A stretch of DNA of 9,996 nucleotides from Sulfurovum sp. (lineage in GTDB: Bacteria; Campylobacterota; Campylobacteria; Campylobacterales; Sulfurovaceae), in contig DYPM01000065.1 in the NCBI GenBank assembly GCA_020719895.1, positions 1 to 9,996 of the forward strand, given 5' to 3'. The notes under the pieces are model-generated. The model worked only from the letters and a program-made list of their open reading frames with translations. It was not told the origin of the DNA and made no database searches. The position numbers were made by a program, and so were the translations under genes. Shown one piece after another: positions 1 through 7,039 of the stretch (the stretch's first letter is position 1; every line of letters starts with the position of its first letter).

Positions 1-220
1 CTGCAAAGTTATCTTCAGAGTGATCGTGATGAGATAAAGAGTGATTGGTAGAGATTTGGGCATCTCTAAAAACTACACTTTGGATTGCTTCGGCTTTTGC
101 AAAGCCTCGCAATGACGGCACTTTGTCATTGCAAACGTTGTGAAGCAATCTATGTTTTTAGAGGTTCCCATTAGTAGTATGAAGTCGTGTCGCAACAATC
201 CTTTTGGTCTGATTTGTCAT
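1..220 (-). pseudogene. 5' end of a gene interrupted by a MITE-like repeat, product unknown
   Basis: An ATG at 218-220 (minus strand) overlaps the stop of the upstream acyl-CoA synthetase gene as ATGA. It is preceded by a perfect AAGGAG at 227-232, six bases away, so the start looks real. The frame gives MTNQTKRIVATRLHTTN and then enters the repeat at 170, where three more codons lead to a TAA at 158-160. Beyond the repeat, the minus strand from 55 down to 1 is open in a compatible frame and reads STNHSLSHHDHSEDNFA, rich in His and Asp. Removing 126 bases (44-169) would join the two parts in frame as HTTNHSLSHH. I infer that a third gene of the operon was disrupted by the repeat. The rest lies outside the window and I do not recognise the product. 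The alternative is that the 20-codon frame is a harmless remnant and the left edge belongs to another gene. Confidence 0.4.
57..170. repeat. MITE-like palindromic repeat, copy 1 (114 bp)
   Basis: The ends are imperfect inverted repeats: TGGGCATCTCTAAAAAC at 57-73 and GTTTTTAGAGGTTCCCA at 154-170. Inside these, GATTGCTTC (83-91) pairs with GAAGCAATC (142-150), GGCTTT/AAAGCC forms a small hairpin at 92-106, and GCAATGAC (109-116) pairs with GTCATTGC (125-132). The whole unit can therefore fold into a long branched hairpin. It has no coding capacity. A second copy of almost equal length lies at 2524-2635 in the same orientation, with 15 of 17 bases identical at each end. The size, inverted ends and absence of an ORF suit a non-autonomous mobile repeat, or a REP-like element that also acts as a transcription terminator for the minus-strand operon. 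Confidence 0.8.
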
Positions 221-1932
221 ATCTTGCTCCTTGTGCCTAATGTAATTTTGCCTTGTATGATTTGTGTGTAGAGTAGATTGTCAAGTCTTGCATAATGCTC
301 TTCTAAAAGTACAAAATGTGGTGAGGTCTCAAATCCGTCCAAACCTTGTTTTGCCAATTTTTGTTTTTGGATTTTGAGAGTGGCTGTCGTGATGTGTTTT
401 TGATGTTTGATTTTGATGATAAATGGAAGTGCATAAGAGGCGAGTTTTGGTCTAAGCATTTGAAGTAGTTGATTTGCCTCTTTTACTCCAAAAGGCTTTT
501 GTGTGACAAGCGAAGCCATTCCGATTTTGCCATCGATATGTGGCACACTCACGCCATAGACAACCACTTCTTCAAAATTACCGCATTGTCGTATCGCCTC
601 TTCTACATCAACACAAGCTATATTTTCACCTTTAAATCGATAAGTATCGCCCAATCGTTCTACAAAAGTATAAAATCCTTCTTCATTTTTTCGTAGCAAA
701 TCTCCCGAACGCCACCACATATCGCCATCTCTGAAGAGATTTCGTACTACTTTTGTCTCATTGAGCGAACTCTCCATATAACCTTGATACTCACCGCTTG
801 GCACTACAAAAAGTGCTTCTCCTTCATCTCTTTGTATCTGCATATTTTCATCTACCAAAACCATTTCTTGATTTTTTGGATCATCAAAAGGCAAATATCC
901 ACAATATCCTGCGATATCAAACCAATTGGTCAAAGCACCAGCAGGCATCTCTGTCGCACCAAAATGCTCTACGATATGTTCAATCCCAAAACGCAACACT
1001 ACAGATTCCCAAAGGCTACGTGTCAAACCATTACCAAAAATCACTTTGAGAGTGTGATTTGAATCTGTGTGTTTTTCATCACTATTCAACAAATACCGCC
1101 ACAACTCACCGATATACACTGCATGACTACACTCAAAACGACGAATATCTTCCCAAAATCCACTGACTGAAAATCTCGGTCTCACTACTGCTGTAGCACA
1201 AGTATAGATTACTGCACAAAACGCGACCGCCAAACCATTGCCATGATACAAAGGCAATGAAATATAGCAACGATCTCCTTGCTCCATCGCCGTACGCAAT
1301 CCCCACGCAACTCCAGCACCAATCATACGACGATGCGAAAAAAGTGCGGGTTTACTATGACCACTTGTGCCACTGGTAAAAATCACAAAAGCAGGATCTT
1401 CCATCGTATGCGAATGGACTCCAAAACGAGGTTTTTGAAAAGGGTAATTGTAAATCTCAAAAATAGAAAAACAATCCAACGTACCGATTGGATCACCCAA
1501 TAGCATTTTGACTTGGGTTTGTTGTGCCAATGCAATGAGTCGCTCTTGTGGTTCACGTGTATTAAACAGTATCGCAATTCGTCCAGTTTGATTGATACCA
1601 ATTAGTGCTGCAATAAAATCAAAACTATTGTGGTAATGCAATCCGATATGATGCTCATCTGTAGTGGCAAAAATAAAATCTTTGATTTTGGAGGCTTGTG
1701 TGAGTAGCTGACGATAGGTGTAACTTGTAGCGTTTTGAGTCTCTATCACCACAGAAATATCAGGAGACATTGAGGCACGTTGCTCAAATAGTGTCGTCCA
1801 ATTTTTGATATTGGACGCTTCTATCTGCTTCCACGCTTGCTGTTCTTCGTCTGCCATTGCATTATAAAGCGACGTTAATCCCTTTTGTGTATTGTGTTGG
1901 AGTCGTATCTTTTCAATCAATTCTTTTTTCAT
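217..1932 (-). CDS. FATP/FadD-type AMP-binding long-chain acyl-CoA synthetase
   Basis: This 571-residue protein of the ANL adenylating superfamily likely activates a fatty acid to its acyl-CoA through an acyl-AMP. The ATP-binding loop is TSGTSGHSK (186-194). The acyl-adenylate motif is FGATEMP (324-330). WWRSGD (406-411) supplies the ribose-binding Asp411. GDTYRFKGEN (428-437) is the hinge region and is close to the form seen in fatty acid transport proteins / very-long-chain acyl-CoA synthetases. The C-terminal TATLK (516-520) carries the expected catalytic lysine. The length is slightly below the 600 or so usual for FATP-type enzymes, and no motif is missing. No signal peptide is evident. 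The gene starts 5 bp after the nuclease-like gene and has no clear Shine-Dalgarno of its own, so coupled translation is likely. Its TGA overlaps the next start as ATGA. The substrate chain length cannot be read from the sequence. Confidence 0.88.
   Translation of the reverse strand: MKKELIEKIRLQHNTQKGLTSLYNAMADEEQQAWKQIEASNIKNWTTLFEQRASMSPDISVVIETQNATSYTYRQLLTQASKIKDFIFATTDEHHIGLHYHNSFDFIAALIGINQTGRIAILFNTREPQERLIALAQQTQVKMLLGDPIGTLDCFSIFEIYNYPFQKPRFGVHSHTMEDPAFVIFTSGTSGHSKPALFSHRRMIGAGVAWGLRTAMEQGDRCYISLPLYHGNGLAVAFCAVIYTCATAVVRPRFSVSGFWEDIRRFECSHAVYIGELWRYLLNSDEKHTDSNHTLKVIFGNGLTRSLWESVVLRFGIEHIVEHFGATEMPAGALTNWFDIAGYCGYLPFDDPKNQEMVLVDENMQIQRDEGEALFVVPSGEYQGYMESSLNETKVVRNLFRDGDMWWRSGDLLRKNEEGFYTFVERLGDTYRFKGENIACVDVEEAIRQCGNFEEVVVYGVSVPHIDGKIGMASLVTQKPFGVKEANQLLQMLRPKLASYALPFIIKIKHQKHITTATLKIQKQKLAKQGLDGFETSPHFVLLEEHYARLDNLLYTQIIQGKITLGTRSKI
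227..232 (-). promoter_or_regulatory. Strong ribosome binding site for the disrupted gene starting at 220
   Basis: The minus strand reads AAGGAG, six bases before the ATG at 220, inside the last codons of the acyl-CoA synthetase gene. Together with the ATGA stop/start overlap it indicates a translationally coupled downstream gene. This is the main reason for treating the short frame at 158-220 as a real gene start. Confidence 0.6.
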
Positions 1933-1937
1933 AGCAT

Positions 1938-2471
1938 CTACACAAATGTCTCTATCACGTTTCCTTTTCGTTGCAACACCATTACGCCACTCAAGAGTGC
2001 TTTCTCTTTGAGTTCTTCATTGATATGAAATGTTGCAAGTGCTAAATGGTGGTTAAAATCTTTGTATGTCGGATAGAGAGTTTTAAAATTTTGATATTTT
2101 TTGGTGAGTAGTTTTTCTAAGTCTGCTTCATGTGCTTTATATTTGACTTCAATGATCGCTATATCTTTGCCATTAAGCATCACAATATCAAACTCATCTC
2201 TCACTTTATTGATATCATGTTGCCAATTTTTGCCAACATAGTCATAATGAATTCCTGCTAAATCTTTTTTGTGATTTAAAGAGTTATAAAAAAACTCTTC
2301 GGCTACATCTCCTTGATTGTTACCGATATTGCCTAACATTTTTGCGACTTTGTCAAGCTTCGCATCGGTTTTGGCAAGTTGTGCGTCTGTTTTAGCTTGT
2401 GAAATCCTCAACTCTTCGCTTGTTTTGGCTTGTGACTCTCTTAGCTCTGCGATACCTTTAAATGTTTGCAC
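1938..2471 (-). CDS. Coiled-coil PD-(D/E)XK nuclease-like protein, 5' end damaged
   Basis: The reading frame of 177 residues opens at a GTG (2469-2471). Residues 1-45 are a charged, Ala/Gln-rich coiled coil with a repeated SQAKT / AKTDA unit. The C-terminal half has the PD-(D/E)XK nuclease pattern: an early acidic pair in GDVAEEFF (54-61), then EFD with Asp95, then IIEVKYK with Glu108 and Lys110. This layout matches the DUF3782-type restriction-endonuclease-like proteins common in accessory regions. DNA cleavage is expected from the fold but no target is known. A better start, ATG at 2499-2501 with AGGAG five bases upstream, lies in the same frame but is followed by an amber codon at 2487-2489 (ATG AGT GAT CAA TAG). 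The sequence after the TAG continues the protein naturally. The gene is therefore either a pseudogene, a gene translated by reinitiation at the GTG 15 bases after the stop, or a sequencing error. It is first in a minus-strand unit, 5 bp before the acyl-CoA synthetase. Confidence 0.65.
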   Translation of the reverse strand: MQTFKGIAELRESQAKTSEELRISQAKTDAQLAKTDAKLDKVAKMLGNIGNNQGDVAEEFFYNSLNHKKDLAGIHYDYVGKNWQHDINKVRDEFDIVMLNGKDIAIIEVKYKAHEADLEKLLTKKYQNFKTLYPTYKDFNHHLALATFHINEELKEKALLSGVMVLQRKGNVIETFV

Positions 2472-2486
2472 GATGAGTTCTTTAAG

Positions 2487-2511
2487 CTATTGATCACTCA
2501 TTTTGACTCCT
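2487..2511 (-). promoter_or_regulatory. Ribosome binding site and original start of the nuclease-like gene, cut by an in-frame TAG
   Basis: The minus strand has AGGAG at 2507-2511, five bases before an ATG at 2499-2501. It encodes M-S-D-Q and then TAG at 2487-2489. After the stop the same frame reads LKELIVQTFKGIAEL and continues into the nuclease-like protein. The strong signal shows that translation was meant to begin here. The stop is one base away from CAG (Gln). Confidence 0.65.
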
Positions 2512-2523
2512 ACTAATAAATTT

Positions 2524-2635
2524 TGTACATCTCTAAAAACCCCATCTTGTCATTGCGGGCTTGACCAGCAATCTCGTGTTTGTGGCATACGAGATACCGA
2601 ATCAAGTTCGGTATGACGGTTTTTAGAAATTCCCA
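2524..2635. repeat. MITE-like palindromic repeat, copy 2 (112 bp)
   Basis: The ends are TGTACATCTCTAAAAAC (2524-2540) and GTTTTTAGAAATTCCCA (2619-2635), each 15/17 identical to the matching end at 57-170. The shared inner block is TTGTCATTGC (2547-2556) followed by AGCAATCT (2567-2574), as at 123-132 and 144-151. The rest of the interior differs and folds by itself: TCTCGT/ACGAGA and TACCGAA/TTCGGTA (stem 7, loop 5, at 2595-2613). It sits between the divergent starts of the nuclease-like gene and the GH15-like gene, so it may influence either promoter. It contains no gene. Confidence 0.78.
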
Positions 2636-2713
2636 TTGAGAAAATAGTATAGCAAAAAAGAGGAAGATTAAAAAAAGAACATCTTCAAAAATCATCCCAA
2701 AACATATTTTAGT

Positions 2714-2719
2714 TAAAAT
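2714..2719 (+). promoter_or_regulatory. Possible -10 element for the GH15-like gene
   Basis: TAAAAT lies in AT-rich sequence about 22 bases before the ATG at 2742. This position suits a sigma-70 -10 box with a short leader. No convincing -35 box is visible, which is common in Campylobacterota. A dyad GAAGAT (2663-2668) / ATCTTC (2681-2686) lies just upstream and could be an operator. Both are weak, pattern-only calls. Confidence 0.25.
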
Positions 2720-2741
2720 AGAATTTTCAAAAGGAAGTAGC

Positions 2742-5700
2742 ATGACCATATCGCAAATCTCAACACTATTAGACAAACACTATCATCAGATTGAAGCAAT
2801 TATTCTTTCTCGTCAAGATCCAATTACGGGATTGCTTCCAGCAAGTACAGCGATTAATCCTCACGGAAACTACACCGATGCGTGGGTTAGGGATAATGTA
2901 TATAGTATTTTAGCAGTGTGGGGACTTGCTTTGGCATACAAAAAATATCAACCTGATCACGCACGCACCTATACACTTTCGCACAGTGTTGTCAAATTGA
3001 TGCGAGGATTGCTTATATCGATGATGCGACAATCTGCAAAAGTGGAGAAGTTCAAATACACTCTCAATCCCATCGATGCACTGCATGCAAAATACGGCAC
3101 AAAAACAGGACTTCCTGTCGTCAAAGATGGCGAGTGGGGACATTTACAGCTTGATGCAACTTCGATATTTTTATTACAACTAGCACAAATGAGTGCGTCT
3201 GGACTACAGATTATCTACACTTCTGATGAGGTAAATTTCGTACAAAATCTCGTACACTACATCAGTCGTACCTATTGCACTCCTGATTATGGTATTTGGG
3301 AGAGAGGCAATAAAATCAATCACGGAACAGCAGAGGTGAATTGTAGTTCTGTAGGAATGGCAAAAGCTGCACTTGAAGCACTCAATGGATTTAATCTCTA
3401 TGGCAACAGTTCAGGAAACGAAGGTGTGATTCACGTCGTCGTCAATGATATCGCTCGTTCACGTTTTACGCTTCATGAGATGCTCCCAAAAGAGTCCAAC
3501 TCCAAAGAGATAGATGCGGCACTACTTAGTATCATCGGTTATCCTGCTTATGCCGTAGAAGATGAAGAGATCGTACAAAAAACGCTCACACAAATTATCG
3601 ACAAACTCGCAGGTCGTTATGGATGTAAACGTTTTTTGCTTGATGGACATCAAAGCAGTATTGAAGATGTAAGCAAACTTTATTACGAGTCTTTTGAGCT
3701 TAAAGCGTTTGAGCATATCGAATCAGAGTGGCCTCTCTTTTTTACCTACCTTTTGCTTGATGCTAAAATGCGTAACGACACAAAATCAGCAACATACTGG
3801 AGAGAGAAGTTGGAGCCTCTGTTTGTAGAGCAAAATGGCGTAAAACTTCTACCAGAACTCTATATAGTCCCAAAAGAGTCAATCAAAGCCGAAAAACAAA
3901 ATCCTCACTCACAAACACGAATAGCAAATGAAAACTTACCACTTGTATGGGCGCAGAGTCTTTGGATATTGAGTGCTTTGATGGAAGATGGATTGCTTCT
4001 TCCGTCAGATATTGATCCTCTCAAACGAAGAGAGAGAATTGCTCTTAAACGCACTAATTTACCATTGGTTGCTATTGTCGCTCAGACTGACAAAGTCAAA
4101 AAAATACTTTATGATCATGGAATCAAAAGCGAAACATTAAAGGATATTTATCCTTTGCATATTATGTACTCTGATGAACTTTCGAAACTCTACGGCATAT
4201 TGGGAAAAAATGATAAATTAAAACTTTCGGGCAGACCTCCGCTTGAGGTTCGTACGATTAGCACCTCTTTTTTATATCGGATTGCAGGTGCGGAGAGTAT
4301 CTTTTTGCCTTACTATTTCAATCCTAAGGGGTTTTATTTGAGTTATGACAATCGTTTGCTTACCAAACATTTCAAGTCTTCACTCAAATTTCTCTCTGAG
4401 CATTGGAATCAAGCAGGACAACCTTTGATAACCTTTTTTGTAAGAGAAGATATGCTTATTGAAAAAGACAAAGAGACGATTATCACGCTTCTTGATCAAA
4501 TCCAAAAAGGGGAGTGTGATATTATCAAAATCAAAAGCGGTCCTATTTCGATTCTTCAACACGCTACAGCCAAAGAGAGAATTGATTATATTCATGATCT
4601 AAAGTTACAAACAGTAGAAGAGGCTTCCAATGAGCGTACTTTTTTTGAATCAGTTGAGACTATGGGATATAAACTTGATAGTAACAAAATCACCATTCTT
4701 GAAAACAGCACAACAGAAGCACTCTGTGTGATTGTATCTCAACATGAAAATCACCTCAAACGTGCAGTGGCTCTAAAAATTCTTCATGATAGAGTCGGTG
4801 CGGAGTATCAAATCTTATTTGGTGATACGGCACTTTGTTTGAGTGAAATTGCTCGAATACTTTACAAACTTGCGATGCTTCGACATGATTGGAGTGTAGT
4901 GCGTCGTTTGGCTGAACTTATCGATGCGTATGATGATAGACTTGAAGATGTGTTGCTTGAGATTGTAGTGCGTCAAAAGCAGTTGGCAGTCGGACGTTCG
5001 TTTTACGAAGATGCGATTTTGTCTAAACCTTATGAGAGTTTTATAGTGATGCAAAAAATCAAAAGTTATTGTGGCGGTAACACCGCTGAGGCAATTTTGA
5101 CTCAAGAGATTCTTCTTCATTTGGGACATATTATTCGTGCTGAGCCTGAACTTTTTGAGACTATTTTGACATTTAGAGTATGGTTTTATATTCAGCTCAT
5201 TGTAGGACAAATAAGTGCTGAAAAATCGCTTTCGATCGCTGAAGCATACGAGTATCTTATCGGTCTTTCGCCTTATGAGATATATACAATACTCCATACG
5301 ATTCTTCACTCTTTTGTTGCTAAAGTTGAACAGTTAAGTAGGGTGGAGAGTATTCATGCACAAGGAATGGAACACTTTCGTCATCTCTCAAGTGATGCAC
5401 TTCATTTTTATGAAAATACTCAATCTGATTGGATGGAGTGGCGTAAAGAAGTAGGAATGATAGGTCATATTGATGCAAAAACACTAAGCGACGTATGGAG
5501 TCTTTTGCAACGAAGTCAAGGTGTTGTGATAGGAGATAAATACAATATTCACAATCGTATAGGATTAGAAGATATATTTGAATCCACAGCACATGAGCGT
5601 CGATTTAAACTTCTTTTTGATGCCAAACTTCAACGAATTCCAGCACCTGAATATAGACAACTTAATATCGAACTTATCAAAACATTGGCAGCTTTTTTTG

Positions 5701-5903
5701 AAGAAAATCAAGAGATTGTTATCAAAAGTGATCTTGTGTTTGATGTCATTATCGGTCATGCAGTACAGCTTGAGTGGTGTAAATCGCACGATGAAGCACA
5801 CTACGAAGAGCAAAAAGCAAAAGCATGGGAAGTATTTTATCGTTTTGATCCAAAAATCGTCAGCGATGCCTATATCGAGGCGTTTGTTTATTTAGTAAAA
5901 TAA
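2742..5903 (+). CDS. GH15-family protein resembling phosphorylase kinase alpha/beta regulatory subunits
   Basis: This 1053-residue protein has an N-terminal GH15-like (alpha/alpha)6 domain at about 5-430. The start is fixed by AAGGAAG at 2731-2737. Recognisable blocks are TGLLPAST (29-36), DAWVRDNVYSILAVWGL (46-62), QLDATSIFLLQL (136-147), GIWERG (184-189; Glu187 is the candidate acid of the GH15 site), CSSVGMAKAALEALNGFNLYG (201-221), SKEIDAALLSIIGYPA (254-269), GCKRFLLDGHQ (294-304), EWPLFFTYLLLD (329-340) and ENLPLVWAQSLWIL (397-410). These blocks are nearly identical in spacing and wording to phosphorylase kinase alpha/beta subunits. The match continues past the hydrolase domain, for example LKLSGRPP and GQPLITF. 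No signal peptide is seen, so it is probably cytoplasmic. By family it could be a glucan hydrolase or a non-catalytic regulator of glycogen use; no kinase gamma-like gene is present here. It is followed after 123 bp by glk-zwf-pgl, which supports a glucan-to-glucose role. Confidence 0.85.
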   Translation: MTISQISTLLDKHYHQIEAIILSRQDPITGLLPASTAINPHGNYTDAWVRDNVYSILAVWGLALAYKKYQPDHARTYTLSHSVVKLMRGLLISMMRQSAKVEKFKYTLNPIDALHAKYGTKTGLPVVKDGEWGHLQLDATSIFLLQLAQMSASGLQIIYTSDEVNFVQNLVHYISRTYCTPDYGIWERGNKINHGTAEVNCSSVGMAKAALEALNGFNLYGNSSGNEGVIHVVVNDIARSRFTLHEMLPKESNSKEIDAALLSIIGYPAYAVEDEEIVQKTLTQIIDKLAGRYGCKRFLLDGHQSSIEDVSKLYYESFELKAFEHIESEWPLFFTYLLLDAKMRNDTKSATYWREKLEPLFVEQNGVKLLPELYIVPKESIKAEKQNPHSQTRIANENLPLVWAQSLWILSALMEDGLLLPSDIDPLKRRERIALKRTNLPLVAIVAQTDKVKKILYDHGIKSETLKDIYPLHIMYSDELSKLYGILGKNDKLKLSGRPPLEVRTISTSFLYRIAGAESIFLPYYFNPKGFYLSYDNRLLTKHFKSSLKFLSEHWNQAGQPLITFFVREDMLIEKDKETIITLLDQIQKGECDIIKIKSGPISILQHATAKERIDYIHDLKLQTVEEASNERTFFESVETMGYKLDSNKITILENSTTEALCVIVSQHENHLKRAVALKILHDRVGAEYQILFGDTALCLSEIARILYKLAMLRHDWSVVRRLAELIDAYDDRLEDVLLEIVVRQKQLAVGRSFYEDAILSKPYESFIVMQKIKSYCGGNTAEAILTQEILLHLGHIIRAEPELFETILTFRVWFYIQLIVGQISAEKSLSIAEAYEYLIGLSPYEIYTILHTILHSFVAKVEQLSRVESIHAQGMEHFRHLSSDALHFYENTQSDWMEWRKEVGMIGHIDAKTLSDVWSLLQRSQGVVIGDKYNIHNRIGLEDIFESTAHERRFKLLFDAKLQRIPAPEYRQLNIELIKTLAAFFEENQEIVIKSDLVFDVIIGHAVQLEWCKSHDEAHYEEQKAKAWEVFYRFDPKIVSDAYIEAFVYLVK

Positions 5904-5918
5904 ACCCTCCGAAAAATC

Positions 5919-5991
5919 AGATGCTTCACAAGAGCGACAAGTCGCGAGAGCTGTCGGTACGAAGATCTAATTTTTAGCTTTGCTAAAAATT
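5919..5991 (+). other. Structured intergenic element between the GH15-like gene and glk
   Basis: An outer stem AGAT-g-CTTC (5919-5927) pairs with GAAGATCT (5961-5968), with one bulged G. It encloses a hairpin GCGAC/GTCGC at 5934-5945. Immediately after comes a perfect 10-bp AT-rich hairpin, AATTTTTAGC, loop TTT, GCTAAAAATT, at 5969-5991. No T-tract follows directly, so a classical intrinsic terminator is not clear. It could attenuate or process the transcript between the two genes, or be a genome-wide dispersed repeat. No small ORF with a good start is visible in the gap 5904-6026. Confidence 0.5.
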
Positions 5992-6026
5992 TGAGCATTT
6001 TTAAAATATAAAAGTAAAGGATTTTT

Positions 6027-7022
6027 ATGATTTTAGTTGGTGATATTGGAGGAACCAAAACCAATCTTGCACTCTATAAAGTGGAAAATGGTGAGGTTTT
6101 ATCTGTCGCAAAAGAGCAATTTGTAAGTTCAAACTACACAAAACTAAGTGATATCATAGATACATTTTTGATGCAATATCAACAATCAACAATCAATGCA
6201 GCTTGTTTTGGAATCGCAGGTCCTGTGATAAATGGCGAATGTCGTACGACAAATTTGCCATGGGAAATTATCACTACCAAATCATTGGAGCAGACACTTC
6301 TCACACCAAATATTGCATTACTTAATGATCTTAGTGCTACGGCGTATGGAATGCTTTATCTTAAACCAGAAGAGATAGTCCACCTAAATCCTAATGGAGT
6401 TTTTTCCAAAGCAACGTGTGGCGTGATAGCGGCAGGAACAGGACTTGGTGAAGGAATTCTTTATTATGATGGAAAAGATTTTCATCCACTTGCAACTGAA
6501 GGTGGACATTGTGATTTTGCACCTCAAGATGAAGAAGAAGAGGCGTTGCTTAAGTGGTTGCGTTTGAGTTATCCAAATCATGTGAGTTATGAAAGAGTGT
6601 TGTGCGGTCAGGGGATTTCTACTCTATATCAATTTGTCAAAATACACTACTCATTTTCTGAATCAGATACGATACGAATGATGGATGAGACACAAGATAA
6701 AAGTGCGATGATAAGTCGATGTGCGATAGAAGAGCAAGATCCACTCTCTCAAAAAACATTGCGACTTTTTTGTAAAATATATGGTGGCGAAGCAGGTAAT
6801 TTGGCACTTAAATCACTCTCAATTGGCGGAATTTTCATCGGTGGTGGTATTGCTCCCAAAATTTTGCCGTTTCTTAATGAAGGTATTTTTATGGAATATT
6901 TTTTAAAAAAAGGACGTTTTGGGGGACTCTTAGAGAAGATAGAAGTCAAAATCTCTCTCAATCAAGAAACAGCACTGCTTGGTGCAGTACACTACGCCAA
7001 AGATAGATTTTTAGTCAAATAA
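6027..7022 (+). CDS. glk: Glucokinase
   Basis: This enzyme phosphorylates glucose with ATP to glucose-6-phosphate in the cytoplasm. The 331-residue protein has the glk (hexokinase-fold) motifs in order: phosphate-binding GDIGGTKTNLALY (5-17), CFGIAGPV (60-67), LLNDLSATAYG (98-108) with catalytic Asp101, the adenosine-binding loop AAGTGLGEG (135-143), the glucose-binding EGGH (158-161), ERVLCGQG in the middle, and FIGGGIAPKILP near the C-terminus. The length is typical of the bacterial glk family. The start is supported by TAAAGGA at 6015-6021. The next gene, zwf, begins 17 bp after its stop, so the enzyme's product goes straight to the product of the neighbouring gene. Confidence 0.93.
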   Translation: MILVGDIGGTKTNLALYKVENGEVLSVAKEQFVSSNYTKLSDIIDTFLMQYQQSTINAACFGIAGPVINGECRTTNLPWEIITTKSLEQTLLTPNIALLNDLSATAYGMLYLKPEEIVHLNPNGVFSKATCGVIAAGTGLGEGILYYDGKDFHPLATEGGHCDFAPQDEEEEALLKWLRLSYPNHVSYERVLCGQGISTLYQFVKIHYSFSESDTIRMMDETQDKSAMISRCAIEEQDPLSQKTLRLFCKIYGGEAGNLALKSLSIGGIFIGGGIAPKILPFLNEGIFMEYFLKKGRFGGLLEKIEVKISLNQETALLGAVHYAKDRFLVK

Positions 7023-7039
7023 ATGCAAAGGATAATAAA

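Noticed and set aside
1..51. Plus-strand frame at the left edge ending LQSYLQSDRDEIKSDW and TAG
   Set aside because: It could be the C-terminus of a plus-strand gene, but 16 codons are too few to judge. The minus-strand reading has better support from the start signal at 220 and its compatible continuation. It remains an open alternative.
57..170. tRNA or small RNA gene in the strongly folding left region
   Set aside because: The folding is explained by nested inverted repeats shared with 2524-2635. No cloverleaf, T-loop or CCA features are present.
2513..2776. Minus-strand 87-codon frame across the divergent intergenic region
   Set aside because: It runs through the palindromic repeat and into the start of the GH15-like gene, has no ribosome binding site and no recognisable protein features.
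4815..5309. Minus-strand 164-codon frame inside the GH15-like gene
   Set aside because: It is antisense to a well-conserved protein. Its composition is rich in Ser, Lys, Phe and Asn, as expected from a shadow frame of an AT-rich gene.
5969..5991. Intrinsic terminator after the GH15-like gene
   Set aside because: The stem is almost entirely A/T and lacks an immediate T-tract, so it is reported as a structured element rather than a terminator.
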